DNA of 16,966 nt from Ichthyophonus hoferi (GCA_002751075.1 NAOQ01000091.1:156174-173139); one strand, 5' to 3'. Counted from the stretch's first letter, positions 1 to 10,740 are shown. The notes: generated by a model from the letters alone, not told the origin. Program-made: numbers and translations.

Positions 1-1266
1 TGCTGCATTGTGCATTGTTGCGTAGTTGATGTGGCTGAATGGGTAGATAAGTTTCACGAAAGCAAAGCGCATAGATTAATCTAGAAGGATTGCTATTCCT
101 TTTATTTATTTTGTAAGATAAGCATCATTACCAAGACTAAACTTCCAGGAAAATCCTCTAAAATTACAAAATTAGTCCTTTTAAGGGGCTTGTTACGAAT
201 ATGGCTTAGATAATATATTGTTTTAGCAGTTTATTAGGTTATAAAAAAAAACTGTGATCGAATCGAGTTATCTCTCCACTGATAACAGTATGACCTTTAA
301 AGTATCCCAAGTAATCTCGATCCTGGGTAACATTTCTTTTCCCAGGTGCCCTATTGGTTTTTAATGGAGGCTGCAATCACATTTCATTTCTTAATAGCTA
401 TGGTTCTTTTAGTGGTGCTTAAATAACCGCGTGGGCAATTGCATATCCTCCTTCAATCAAATAACTCCTTAGAATAACAATCGAATACCTCAAGACTATT
501 AAACCCAATTATTTCATTATTTCTTACTTCTCCTAATTGTTTGCCTTGCCCTGTCTATCTCATTCATTATAATAATTTTTTAAAAAACGTAATCATTCCA
601 GCAAAAATTAATTAGCATTTTTCTTTCAAAAAAAAAAAGAACTCTTATATTTGATTCCTTTCTGAAGACCAATATTCGTGTAGCTCTAGATTGATTGTGG
701 AATGGAGCTAGCTCACGGAGCTTTCTCGTGGTGATGCTCGCTCACTATGTTGACCACGTTGGTGTCTTCTAGAATAAGAAAAATAACTTTTACTTGGAAC
801 GGGAGAGGCCATATACCATCACGTGCTTATAATTAATTACAGTTGGTATGAGATTAACATAAGTTTTCAGCAATAATATTTCATTTTATATATATTAATA
901 ATGGTTGGATGGATGGCAGGAGAAATGGAAGGCTCACATATGATTAAACCAATAATAACGTAGATTTATTTTTTTAGTTCGCAAGGATATTTCAAGTATC
1001 TAATTGAGTCCATATCATAATTGTCTAACTTTATTTAGATTGTGTTTAGATGGCTTGACTTATATAAGAGCCAAATTTACAAACATGTGCCTTATTTTAA
1101 GTTTTCGGTTACCAATAGTGGTTTAGTGATACATATTGTACATATATAACGTATTTAACGTACTTAGCATATAGCACAGCAAGTATTCTATGTTAAGTAA
1201 AATAATCATTTCGTAAGCGTTTCAGATATATAAATAATAGACATTTTGAATACCAACTTAGTTAAA
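1..1266. other. 5' flank of the lipase gene, no clear gene
   Basis: This stretch is AT-rich with many stops on both strands, and I see no confident gene in it. It has a short CCTGGG/CCCAGG inverted repeat near 332-357. It also has one relatively GC-rich patch at about 700-770 that could be a minus-strand terminal exon (described among the findings). Codon-like structure otherwise begins only at the lipase start. An unseen upstream non-coding or signal-peptide exon of the lipase gene cannot be excluded. Confidence 0.5.
1061..1068 (+). promoter_or_regulatory. TATA-like box upstream of the lipase gene
   Basis: TATATAAG lies about 200 bp before the first lipase ATG. If used, it would place the transcription start near 1090 and give a 5' UTR of about 175 nt. 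The surrounding DNA is AT-rich, so such a match can arise by chance. No CCAAT cluster is visible here, unlike at the fimbrin gene. Confidence 0.3.
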
Positions 1267-4004
1267 ATGTGTCTTGCGTACACTGCAGTGAGACCTCTAT
1301 CTACTATGAAGCAAAAATCACCAAGAAGACCTGCGTGCACCTTATTGATTAGTGGTTTCTTTTGTTCTGCATCATGGGGACCCACCTGTTGGGGAGAAGC
1401 TTTAAAGTGAGCTATTTTCAGTGTGTAATTGTGGGACACAATTAAATGATTGTCTGTCTTTAATATTTCATGTTTTGTTATGATATAATACTCGTACAAT
1501 AAGAATAACTATTGAACAAGAATTTGGCTGGTTTCCGGATATTCAGGTCAAAGAAATTTTTATTTGAGCGCAAGGTGATGCTAATGTAGCATATGCATCA
1601 GGGAAAAAAATACCTAAAAAATATTAGTAATAAGAAAGAGAGGAGGAAGGGTGTTTGTTGTATATAAACGATGCAAAAAGATGAAAATAAAGAAGAACAG
1701 TTATATCAAATATATGAGATATGATCATTTTCTCATTAACTGATTATAATTTGTTCAGTTTCGACAGGGAAATCATTGTGTCTAAGTGTGGACCTGGAAG
1801 TTCAGCGCATGACAGAGCGTGTGAGATATTTTACCAAATGGTAGGCGGCACTGTTGATTATGGAGAGGAACATTCAAGACGTCACGGACATAATAGGTGA
1901 GAGTTGAGACGTGATATATTTAATGTATATGGTTTATAGCTTAGTAATATATACGTTTATGTAATTTAAGTCGTAACTACTGCCGAGCATACTTAAATTA
2001 TAAGCGTTAATATTTATATACCTCTCCGTAACCAGGGAATTATGTTTATATAGTTTATGGTAGACAGGCTCTTTTTACATACATTGATGATTTGCAGAAA
2101 GACCCTAGTCGTTACTATTTTAATAGGTGGAGCTTGGGTCGTAGTATATTTATAAGTTAATGATATATATAGTATAATGAATAATCTAATGTTTGAGTCC
2201 TAATCTAACAGATATGGTGCAACCTATGCTGGAGAATACCGTAAATGGTCTGGCGAAAACGCTGTGGATGTTATAGGTCATAGTTTTGGAGGTGTAACGG
2301 GCCGTGTTTTACAAAATCTACTAGCGAAGGATTACTTTGGATACAATACTACATCAAACTGGTATGTACAGATGCAAGATGAAGTTCATGGTGTCTGTAT
2401 CTTTTTAATAATTAATTTGATGAGGTATTTTAAAAAAGATGAGAATGACAGATTGTTTATTTAATGAACTTACATATAAAAATATATTATGGTAATATGC
2501 CATGAGTTCATCTATCTAAACTACTTTATCATATTGTATAACATGTATAATATTTATAATTCTCTTTTTTTTTTTTTTTTTGCAAACTATCTCTTTTTTC
2601 ATTTCAAACGTTTTTTTTTAAAAAAAAAAAAAAAAAAAAAGTATCTAACAGGCACCTATTCTATCATATAGGGTCAGAAGTATAACCACTTTAAATGCAC
2701 CACACCACGGCTCTCCCTTGGTGTATTATTTTGGTCACGACCCATACACACCTGGCTCTGCATTGACCTTTTCTCCTGGATGGTTGGTGTCTAAGTTGAC
2801 TTATATGTGGGAATTCCTTCCTATCCCGTCAACGCTTAGACATATTCTATTTGAATCAAATATAGCACAGTGGAATAATCCAACATGGGCAGCTGAAACA
2901 ACGTGGTGGGGTAAATTACAGGCCTTTACAGAGACACTAACTATGACGCAACCCTTTATTGATTGCACTGATAATAGTTCGTTTGATTTGACCCCTATAG
3001 GGGCTGCTACACTCAACGAATCGATGCCGGTGAGTTATGGCTTATTGTGTTATTGCCATCTTGATTTGGTCTTAACATATTTATATGTGTGCGAGGGGTT
3101 TTACTTTGGAGCTAATATGCACATTACATATATTTAGTATTTAAAGGTGTCTACAGTCGCTATTACTCCGAAGAACAACTTTCCAATTAATTCTTAAATG
3201 GAACAATACTCTTTATTATAATGAATTGTGAAGACAGATGCCCATATGTGTACTTATAAAACATTTCCTTTCCTTCCACCCTTAGGTAAGCTATCCAGAT
3301 TCCTATTATTTTAGCTATGTGTTCACTCTGACGCAACAACCCACATGGTCTACCAATCAGTGGCCTGTAACGTTTACAGACATAGCCTCTATTTTGTTGT
3401 TTCCAAGTGCACTGCTATTAGGAAGGCCATTCGGCATTGGTATAGATACGGTAGGTGCATTGGAGGAGGTGGACCAAGCATTATTAGCCAATGATGGTAT
3501 TTGCTCAGCTGTCTCCCAAGCCCATCCATATACCTGTGATAGTTATGCTGTAATGAAAACCGGTGGATGCATACACAGAGGTACGTGTTTTGTCTAGTGT
3601 TAGACCTTGATGTACATGTTTTTATTTTACTGGCTCGGCTTAGCTTTTAAATTGTATGCTGTAAAGTAACTCGATTAAAATCATGCCACTATTTGCATAT
3701 ATATATATATATATATGGCTACATCAATCTTGATAAAAGTGGTAGTTGATAATAATCATTGCATTCTTATTTACTTTTTTCTTTCTCCATCACAGATTCC
3801 GACTTCCCTGTTAGTTTTCCCTATCGTCCAGGTACATGGTACGTCACTGACGTACCTCGATCATCTCATTTTGCTGTTGTTGGCTACCCCAAATCAGCTA
3901 ATACTCAAAGAGATTTCTTTGAGGGACTCTATAAACGTCTAGACACTCTCGGTCGCCCTGATACTTGCACGAATATGGATGAGGAACTACTACACTATGA
4001 GTGA
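1267..4004 (+). CDS. Neutral lipase, plant/bacterial (L1-like) zinc-lipase family, six exons
   Basis: Predicted alpha/beta-hydrolase lipase hydrolysing acylglycerols. Exons: 1267-1406, 1759-1896, 2212-2361, 2672-3029, 3286-3580, 3796-4004. All introns are GT-AG and the phases agree, giving 1290 nt and 429 residues. The nucleophile elbow is GHSFGG with Ser117. The candidate acid is Asp332 in ANDG and the histidine is His385 in SSHFAVVG, in the order and spacing of Geobacillus L1 lipase. The L1 zinc ligands also have counterparts: Asp65 (HDRACE), His85 and His91 (EEHSRRHGHNRYG), and Asp248 (FDLTP). The blocks GGTVDYGEEH, a tryptophan followed by VRSITTLNAPHHGS, and PGTWYV resemble the plant members (At1g10740-type) and the staphylococcal enzymes. 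The segment between the oxyanion region and DRACE has the short plant length. I chose ATG 1267 because an in-frame stop lies at 1231. No signal peptide is visible, so location is unknown and an upstream exon is possible. Family assignment is firm, start and substrate are not. Confidence 0.88.
2565..2640. repeat. Homopolymer T17 ... T9A21 tracts in lipase intron 3
   Basis: A run of 17 T (2565-2581) is followed by 9 T plus 21 A (2611-2640), about 30 nt before the acceptor of exon 4. The T and A runs are complementary and could pair. Their exact lengths are likely to vary and to be prone to sequencing error. Confidence 0.8.
3697..3716. repeat. (AT)10 microsatellite in the last lipase intron
   Basis: Ten uninterrupted AT units lie about 80 nt upstream of the last coding exon. 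This is a simple repeat with no evident role. Confidence 0.9.
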
Positions 4005-4830
4005 AGAGTTTTTTATTCGATGTTTAATTTAATTTTTGTCCCTGTTTGCCAGCTATAGGGCAATAGTCGTAATTATACAGTTAAAAATTTTAATATGAAA
4101 TGATATCATTAGTGAACTGAACCTTTAACTGATATTTGCTTGTTTTTGTTGTATTGCCGTACCTTATCCTGCTAATTTTATTAAGTTTCTATTATATAAT
4201 TACAAACGTAAAACTGCTTATTATGTATGTCGTTATAAGAGTAACTTAGTAAGTGTACCGACTACGAATATATGCGTATGTATATTGTACAAACATTAGT
4301 TTTTATCTCATCTTTAAGAAATTATGTTAATTTCTTTACAAGATGATTCTATAAATAAATAATTTCCGAAGTTTCCCGAGTATTTCTAATACGAATACAT
4401 AATCTTTTAGTGGCTTTATAATAATAATGCCTCCTAGTGAGATGCTTTGATGCACTAAACTTTGAATTTTGACGTAAATAGGTCTTGCTAGATTTACATG
4501 GTTTTGAACGTGTGTATGCATATCGTTTTGCCTAATAAATAGTGTTCGAAGTGTTGTTCCTTTTATACTTTTACGGCCTTTGCTTATTACTGGTGTTCCA
4601 TTTGGTTAACATCCATGCAGCTGTGTTCATTGTTGTAAATGGAGCGGATCGTAAAGATCCTTATTGGCTAATACAATCTTACAAAAGATTACTAGAATTT
4701 TCTAATCTTATTTCGATAATCTTATACTAATGTGTCCTCATTTGTATGGTTCATTAACTAATGTGCTTGCATAGTATATATCGGTAAATCATTTTAACCT
4801 AGCTATGCAATTAACTAATGTTAACGGTTC
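4005..4830. other. 3' flank of the lipase gene
   Basis: No further exon of the lipase is needed, because the frame closes at the TGA ending at 4004. The stretch is AT-rich. A membrane-like open frame of 62 codons at 4542-4730 is judged spurious. The 3' UTR probably ends within this stretch. Confidence 0.5.
4354..4359 (+). terminator. Candidate poly(A) signal AATAAA for the lipase gene
   Basis: This is the first AATAAA after the lipase stop, 350 nt downstream. A second copy lies at 4534-4539. No closer canonical hexamer was seen, so the 3' UTR is either about 370 nt long or uses a variant signal. Confidence 0.35.
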
Positions 4831-5504
4831 ATATAATTAATTGGGTTGTCAGCATGATAGAATTAATAACAAAAATATTAACAAGTAAAATAGATTAGAT
4901 AGAAATTTAAAAAATGTGCTATAACCGTGCTGGTAGCGGGACCATTATGCATATTTTGGACAAAGAGTACAATCTACCCTCATAATGATCTGGGTTTTGA
5001 CCAAGAATGACCAAGTCGATTTTAGGATTGGTCTGAAAACATGGGTGGCCAGGTATTTTGTTTTTCAATATGCGTGACTGCTGTAAATGCTAGGATGTAG
5101 ATAGAATAGCATAGTTTGGTGTTACAAGATTGTTAACTGCGAATGAACACATATTTTGGCTGATCTTTAATAGCAAGCGTTAATGCAACATGTAACACCG
5201 TTCTATAAGTAAATCAATTCTTACTACACGAACACTTTCACATCAATAAGAAAATGAATTAATTTGTCATCTACAGTAAATAGAGACCCAATAGGATTTG
5301 AGTATTGCAATGAGATCGGACAATTCTAGTGGGTCTCTGTAACCTATCGTGAGTTGGATTAGTCAATAATAATTTAATTTACGATAACGAATACAACAGC
5401 AGAGACAAGCATACCGTTAACCAAAGCAAGCAATAAAGGCGTGGACGTTTGGTGCCACGTCGCTCACCCATACAGGGCTCCCGGCACCTTTGCAAATAAC
5501 TATA

Positions 5505-5880
5505 TGTTTGTAATAAGCATATCGTTATTGTAAAGTCTAATTCACCATTGGTACTCACATATGATAATCAGTGTTCAGATCTCTCACTCGTTCAGGAGTT
5601 AGAGAGCTGCCTACTAAGATCAATCAGTGATAGTAGCTAAGTAGCTATTATTTTCATCGTAATATAACACCCCTTACTAATTGTACACACTGCTCTGTAA
5701 GCGCCATCGTATCCAAATGCACTAAGGCAGGAATATCTTCTACACTTATAACTGAATATAATTATTATAAACAGTTAGAGATAGAGTTAATAAACACCTG
5801 CTATTAAATTACCTTCTATTGCAAGTAGATTAGATCAATTAGCTATTACCACCGCTTGCCCAACAAAAACCAAGTATTAA
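5505..5880 (+). repeat. Internal repeat unit, copy 1
   Basis: The start matches 6005 onward (tttgtaataa ... atcgttattgt, then TAATCAGTGTTCAGAYCTCTC near 5570 and 6064). Copy 1 is more diverged than copy 2 relative to the related sequence at 9840-10225. An (AT)n tract at 5931-5945 separates the two units. Confidence 0.65.
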
Positions 5881-6004
5881 GGTCCCGGTCGTTCCTCCCG
5901 CCGTTCGGCAACCCCAGCTCATAGATACGCATATATATATATATAATTTGCAAAATGCAAAGTTCTCGTAAGCGCATTCAAAAATACTTCGCATTTAATT
6001 AGAT

Positions 6005-6450
6005 ATTTGTAATAATAACATCGTTATTGTGATGTCTAGTCCATTGCTGGCACTCACATCCAATAATCAGTGTTCAGACCTCTCGCTCGTTCAAAGGTCA
6101 GAGAACTGCATACTAAGACCAGATAGTTATAATTATTATTATTTACATAGCAACATAGCTCCATTTAATGATTGATCTCATTGTGCGACTTCAACATTCT
6201 CACCCAAGCGCATCAAAGCAGCTATCCCTTCTAAATTAGAAGAGATATATAATTATCACAGCCAGTTACCTAGAGAGTTGGTATATGGGTCTTTTATATA
6301 ACCTCTATCACAACAACTGAGTCTTAAAAACATACCTGATCAAGCAGCTATTACTAACATTGGTCAAACAATATTAACCACTGCCAGTTATGCAATTGGA
6401 GATTCCGACAACTCAGATTTTGATAAAATATTATTAACTTTGGGTCCATG
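6005..6450 (+). repeat. Internal repeat unit, copy 2
   Basis: This is the closest relative of 9840-10260 in the window. It shares the block CCCAAGCGCATCAAAGCA and the block CAGCCAGTTACCT, and ends in a TTTTGATAAA match. Substitutions appear spread over all three codon positions and in-frame stops are present, so I do not treat it as coding. Confidence 0.7.
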
Positions 6451-6470
6451 CTGAGCAGTTAAATGATTTT

Positions 6471-7240
6471 TTGATTCCCTGATAGTGGACTGAGTTGGCG
6501 TTGCACAGTTTCTCGCCGATTTACTGACCTGTCAGTATACTTAATATGGTCCTAACAAAGACAGTTAAGTACTGGACTTTAAGCTTATTGTAAGGGACAA
6601 TTACACGTGACACCACTTACACTACTTCTTTCCCTCAGTCGTACTCTTCACCCGTAGATGTACAACTTTAAACGTTACATCTTCCCTGTAAAAAGTAGAC
6701 GTTAGATTTATCGGTGAAACCCCATGGCTGAGCTGAGGACCAATCGGTATATTATTGTGATTATGGTATAATAAAATTTATCCCGTAAAACTATTAATTT
6801 ATGAGTATGTCACCGCTAATTTTTTTATGAACCTCAAACTCCAATTACGCAAATTAAGTAAAGCTAGATGTAATTAACCAATTAAATGACATAGTGCGAG
6901 GCTAACCATTCAACCAATAAATTGAAGATAAATTTAATTAGTATCTGAACATCTGAATATTACAATAGCAGATACTTACACTCCTCAATTGACCTGGTTT
7001 TGTACCAATTTCTGACAGTAGGCATCTATACCACTATACAGTCAATTATTACCTATTATCTAAAGCACCTTGAAAAAAATGCTTTGCTGGGTACAAAGCA
7101 ATTTCTTCAGTAATAATTAGTTATGAATGTATTCTGTTGTAGGTAGTATCTTAGTTAACATACAAGTATTTATCTATATAGCTGAATGGAACGGCTAATG
7201 TATTTACAAAATCCATAAAATGAAAGAACGTTCTAAGAGT
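6471..7240. other. AT-rich spacer without recognised features
   Basis: No exon-like stretch, no recognisable repeat copy, and no RNA gene seen. It may hold further decayed element sequence too diverged to align by eye. Confidence 0.45.
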
Positions 7241-7341
7241 TAGTCAGGACTTGTCCTTAGATACACTAGAAACTAGTAAATAATATAAAGTTATTATCTT
7301 ATATAGTTAGTAGTCATCTGTTATATATTATTATTATGGAG

Positions 7342-7385
7342 AATCCCTCACGAATTGTCAAATAGTAAGCAATTTGTGAAGGATT
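7342..7385. repeat. Short hairpin, 16-bp arms
   Basis: Arms 7342-7357 and 7370-7385 are complementary at 14 of 16 positions, with one of the two exceptions allowing a G-U pair in RNA. The loop is 12 nt. It lies just outside the well-matched part of the large palindrome and has no clear partner there. Confidence 0.55.
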
Positions 7386-7654
7386 TGGCCTGTTCAATAA
7401 TATTTATACTTGAATTTTCATAATTTTTTACTTCCAATTATGTAAATAACATGGTTATACCACTCTATGTTGGTCAGGTATCAGATTTATGATGTTTAGT
7501 TAGAGACACTTCTTTGGCTTTATATTTTTGATGGTTTTTCGTGACTTGAAACTGTTGGGAAACGTACCAAACATAATTTTATAAAAATTAGCTTAAGAAA
7601 ATATGATGAATCAATTAATATAATTGCAATTAAGATCAGACAAATTATAATAAA

Positions 7655-8390
7655 TTGTTAGAAATAATAAATATAGACTGGAACGTTTCTGTAACCTATA
7701 TTTGTTTAGAAGGAGAGAGAATATCGAATTAAGGGGTGCTTTAACGTATCCTTTTGCATACATGGACTACAGATATGCTAAGACATATTTTTATTATTAA
7801 ACAAGTTCTACAAGATTTTCCTTAGGCAGGATGCTTAACCAATGTGTTATATGAACCCCAAACATAATCTGAAATGGCTTATTATAATTGCAGGATCTCT
7901 ACCATGGTTGGTTCAGTTTTCATAGATCATCTTGAATTATCATTTAACACCAATAGATTGCACTAATTATTTTCTCAGTCTACATATGCATTTCCAGCTT
8001 CAAAGTGACACAAATTAATTTACAAAACAGAACAACGGGAAAACATTCACTCATCACCTCGGCCGCCAGTGCAATCTATTGGTTGTTAAATGGCAATCCA
8101 AGATGATCAATCAAAATTGAACCAGCCAATGGTAGAAGCCCCGCGACTAATAATAACCCATTTCAGATCATGTTTTGGGCTCCAGACAGCACATTGCTTA
8201 GGCATCCTGCCCAAGACAAGTCCTGCTGACCTTTTTATTAATAAAAAAGTCTTGGCATATCTTTACTCGGTATATGCAAATGTAAATATTGAAACGTTTC
8301 TTAATTTAGTATTATCTCTCCCTCCAAACGAATATAGGCCACAGGAACACTCGTGTCTCTACATATAATTCCCAACATAGTAATAGAGAA
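7655..8390. mobile_element. Foldback-type element: large imperfect palindrome
   Basis: The left arm (about 7655-7964) is the reverse complement of the right arm (8068 to about 8390), with a 103-bp spacer. The innermost 40 bp of each arm (to 7964, from 8068) match almost perfectly. Further out, 7810-7930 pairs with 8105-8225 and 7680-7800 pairs with 8240-8365. A weaker match between 7245-7280 and 8644-8676 suggests the arms once reached farther. The same arm sequence recurs at 9030-9190 (inverted) and 10255-10740 (direct), so this is a repeat family and not a chance palindrome. No transposase is encoded. It is best explained as a non-autonomous foldback or long-TIR DNA element. Target-site duplications were not resolved. 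Confidence 0.7.
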
Positions 8391-9030
8391 TGTTTAAATA
8401 GTTTATCATGGTCACCAAACCTGGCAATTCCATTAAGTAAACCATCCACAAATGCTGAAAAAGTTTTACCCCAAACCTACAATCCATCCATTGACTTCTA
8501 CGCGTGGAAAATCAATTTTATCGCATTTATACACTATACAAATCTGTAGTTTGATATGTATCACGTATGTGTCATTAATTACTATGCGTGGTTGAATGAA
8601 AATGACCAGCACCACCTGATAAAACTCTTGTAAATTTACGTGCTAGACTACACTTAGAATCCAGTCCTGATTAAATATAATTAGTGACATCATCTAATTA
8701 ATTAGTTAATATTAATTAATGTCTGACGTTTAATAGCCAATTGAAATCTCATTCTAAACGCTAACGAATACTTAAAGTTACAATGCTACATGAACAATAA
8801 GTATTTTCGTACATGACATCATGAAGTATATGTCTTAACACTACATGTCGGGGCTGAAATACTTCAGCAACAGTCAAAAACCATTTGTTCAACACGTGAA
8901 TTAGCTATTTAGACTCCAAAGGTTTTAAATACATTTTTATATTTTGGAACATGTAATCTACAATCCAACAATTGATTCACTATAAATGCTTGAATTAATA
9001 ATCATTAGAAATAATGATACCATGTCGGAA
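8391..9030. other. AT-rich spacer between repeat elements
   Basis: No gene seen. A 22-bp near-match in direct orientation (ctacaatcca..., about 8467 and 8958) hints that decayed element DNA continues through here, but I could not extend it. Confidence 0.4.
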
Positions 9031-10740
9031 TATATGTAGAGATAGAAGCTTTTCTGTGACCTGTACCCATTTATAATTGAGAAAATACTGAATTAAAAAA
9101 TGCTTTAACGTATTACTTTGCATACATGGAATGCAGATATAATAAAGCATATTATTATAAATAAACAAAATTGGTAGAAGTTGAGGACTAAGCCTATAAA
9201 AATAATAAAACTAAAAGAGCACAATTAATTGGGCTATCAGATCTTTAGCAATAATATTGTGCTAGCACCAAACTTTTACACCTGTTCATATTAATTTACT
9301 ATTATCTATTTTATATATGTTTACATATAAGATAGGCGTTAAAACAGAAATATTTATTTATTTTGGGTATTTCATTATATAGCTAAGCTATAATTACTTA
9401 ATATTGTTGGTAATTACTATCACATATGTAGTTTGGAAAAATAGTACAATCTATTGTTGTTAGATGCTGCTACAATATCGTTAACTCCGTAGTGACTTGG
9501 TTGATGTGCCATTCAGATAGGGAAACAATATTGTAATTTTATTGAAATAAGACTAGACATTTTTAGTGAGTCTCTGTTATCCTTCATGAATTGAATTGGT
9601 CAATAAGAATATTTATGATTAGATTCTTCATTTATATTGTTCAACACAGCGATAGAGGTATTAACCAAAACAAGTAATACCCGCGCTGTAAAACAAAGTA
9701 TAAAAGAAAGAAGTCAACAATAAAGTACGCCCGCTCACATATATGTAAGAACACAAGTAAAGATAAGCCCGTTCACACATTAATGGTATCAATAGGACAA
9801 TACGAAATTCCCGTAAACGCATACAAAAATACTTTGCATTGAATTGTATATATATATGGCATACAATAATCAGTGTCCAAATAGCCCGCTCGTTCAAAAG
9901 TTAGAGAACTGCATACTGACACTAGATAGTGATTATAATAATAGTATTTATTTACGTAGTGGCATAGCTCCACTTAATGATCGATCTCACTGGGCGATTT
10001 CCACATTCGTACCCAAGCGCATCAAAGCATCTATCTCTTCTAAATTAGATCCGAGATATAATTACTACAGCCAGTTACCTAAAGAGTTGGCGTATGTACC
10101 CTCAATAAAACCTCTAACACAACAATTGAACCCTAAAGACAGGTATTATCAAGCAGCTATCACTTACGTTTGTCAAATAACAGTAACCACTACCAGTTAT
10201 ACAATTGGAGATCCCGACAGCTATGTACAAGTGGAAAGAACGAACACAGTTTTTGATAAATACCAATTTAAAATGATCAATCAAAATTGAGCTAGCCAAT
10301 GGCAGAGGTGCTGTAACTATATAAAAGGTTACTTCATATCAAATATTTTGAGTCTAGATATCTCGTTGGTTTGGCATCTTGCCTATGATAAGTTCAACAG
10401 CTTTTATCAATGACTACAGTCTTTCAGCAGCTAAGGAAAGCTACAGCAGTCTGTATTTTTATTGGGGAAACTGAGTACCTTCCAAAACACTGTTACCTGA
10501 CTATCAATTAACAACTGACTGCTCAACTAACTGTACTATCCTAGTCTTATCAATCATATGGGCTTAGTCCTCAACCTCTTCTGACTTGTTTAATAATAAA
10601 TATATGCCTTAGCATACCTCTACTCCGTGTATGCAAAGGGAAGCATTAAAACACTCCTTAATTTAGTCTCTCTCCTTCTAAAAGAATATAAGTTACAGGG
10701 GCATTCCTGTCTTTCCTTATTATTTCCAGAAACAGGTATA
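9030..10740 (+). mobile_element. Composite copy A: long-TIR non-autonomous element
   Basis: The left end (about 9030-9200) is the reverse complement of the right end (about 10555-10740). One clear pair is 9170-9192 against the GGCTTAGTCCTCAAC block at 10561. Another is the TTTGCATACATGGA-type block near 9117 against the GTATGCAAA block near 10630. The interior (9220-10270) matches copy B. The right end also contains the arm sequence of the palindrome at 8068-8390, apparently with about 170 extra bases near 10430-10590. This copy links the two repeat types into one family of about 1.7 kb. No intact transposase is visible, and the length of internal divergence suggests an old insertion. Confidence 0.6.

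Larger units (their letters stand above)
4830..6450 (+). repeat. Decayed repeat copy B with internal duplication
   Basis: This segment is collinear with 9220-10270. Anchor matches are 4836-4850 with 9226-9240 (attaattggg), the GTGRGTCTCTGT block at 5329 and 9567, the run ending in ttaaccaaa-caag near 5420 and 9660, and the stretch 6050-6420 with 9840-10225. By eye the best parts are about three quarters identical. Inside it a unit of about 500 bp occurs twice (about 5505-5880 and 6005-6450). No long open frame survives and no transposase motif is seen. It is probably an old fragment of a non-autonomous element. Outer borders are approximate. Confidence 0.65.

Noticed and set aside
1206-1499. 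97-codon open frame on the minus strand
   Set aside because: It overlaps lipase exon 1 on the opposite strand. The plus-strand reading has family motifs and splices in phase to the DRACE exon, so the minus frame is a shadow.
4542-4730. 62-codon plus-strand frame with hydrophobic stretches
   Set aside because: It has no similarity to the lipase or any family I know, no splice context, and its composition is explained by AT-rich codons for Phe, Leu and Ile.
8090-8368. 92-codon plus-strand frame
   Set aside because: It lies wholly within the right arm of the palindrome. The related sequence at 10272 has a stop almost at once in the matching frame, so it is not a conserved gene.
9661-9973. Minus-strand frames over the repeat interior
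   Set aside because: They fall on repeat DNA, carry no motif and are not kept open in the related copies.
4830-10740. Possible virus-like or LTR element in the repeat nest
   Set aside because: No capsid, protease, polymerase or integrase motif is visible in any frame, and the end structure is inverted and not direct, so a non-autonomous DNA element is the better reading.
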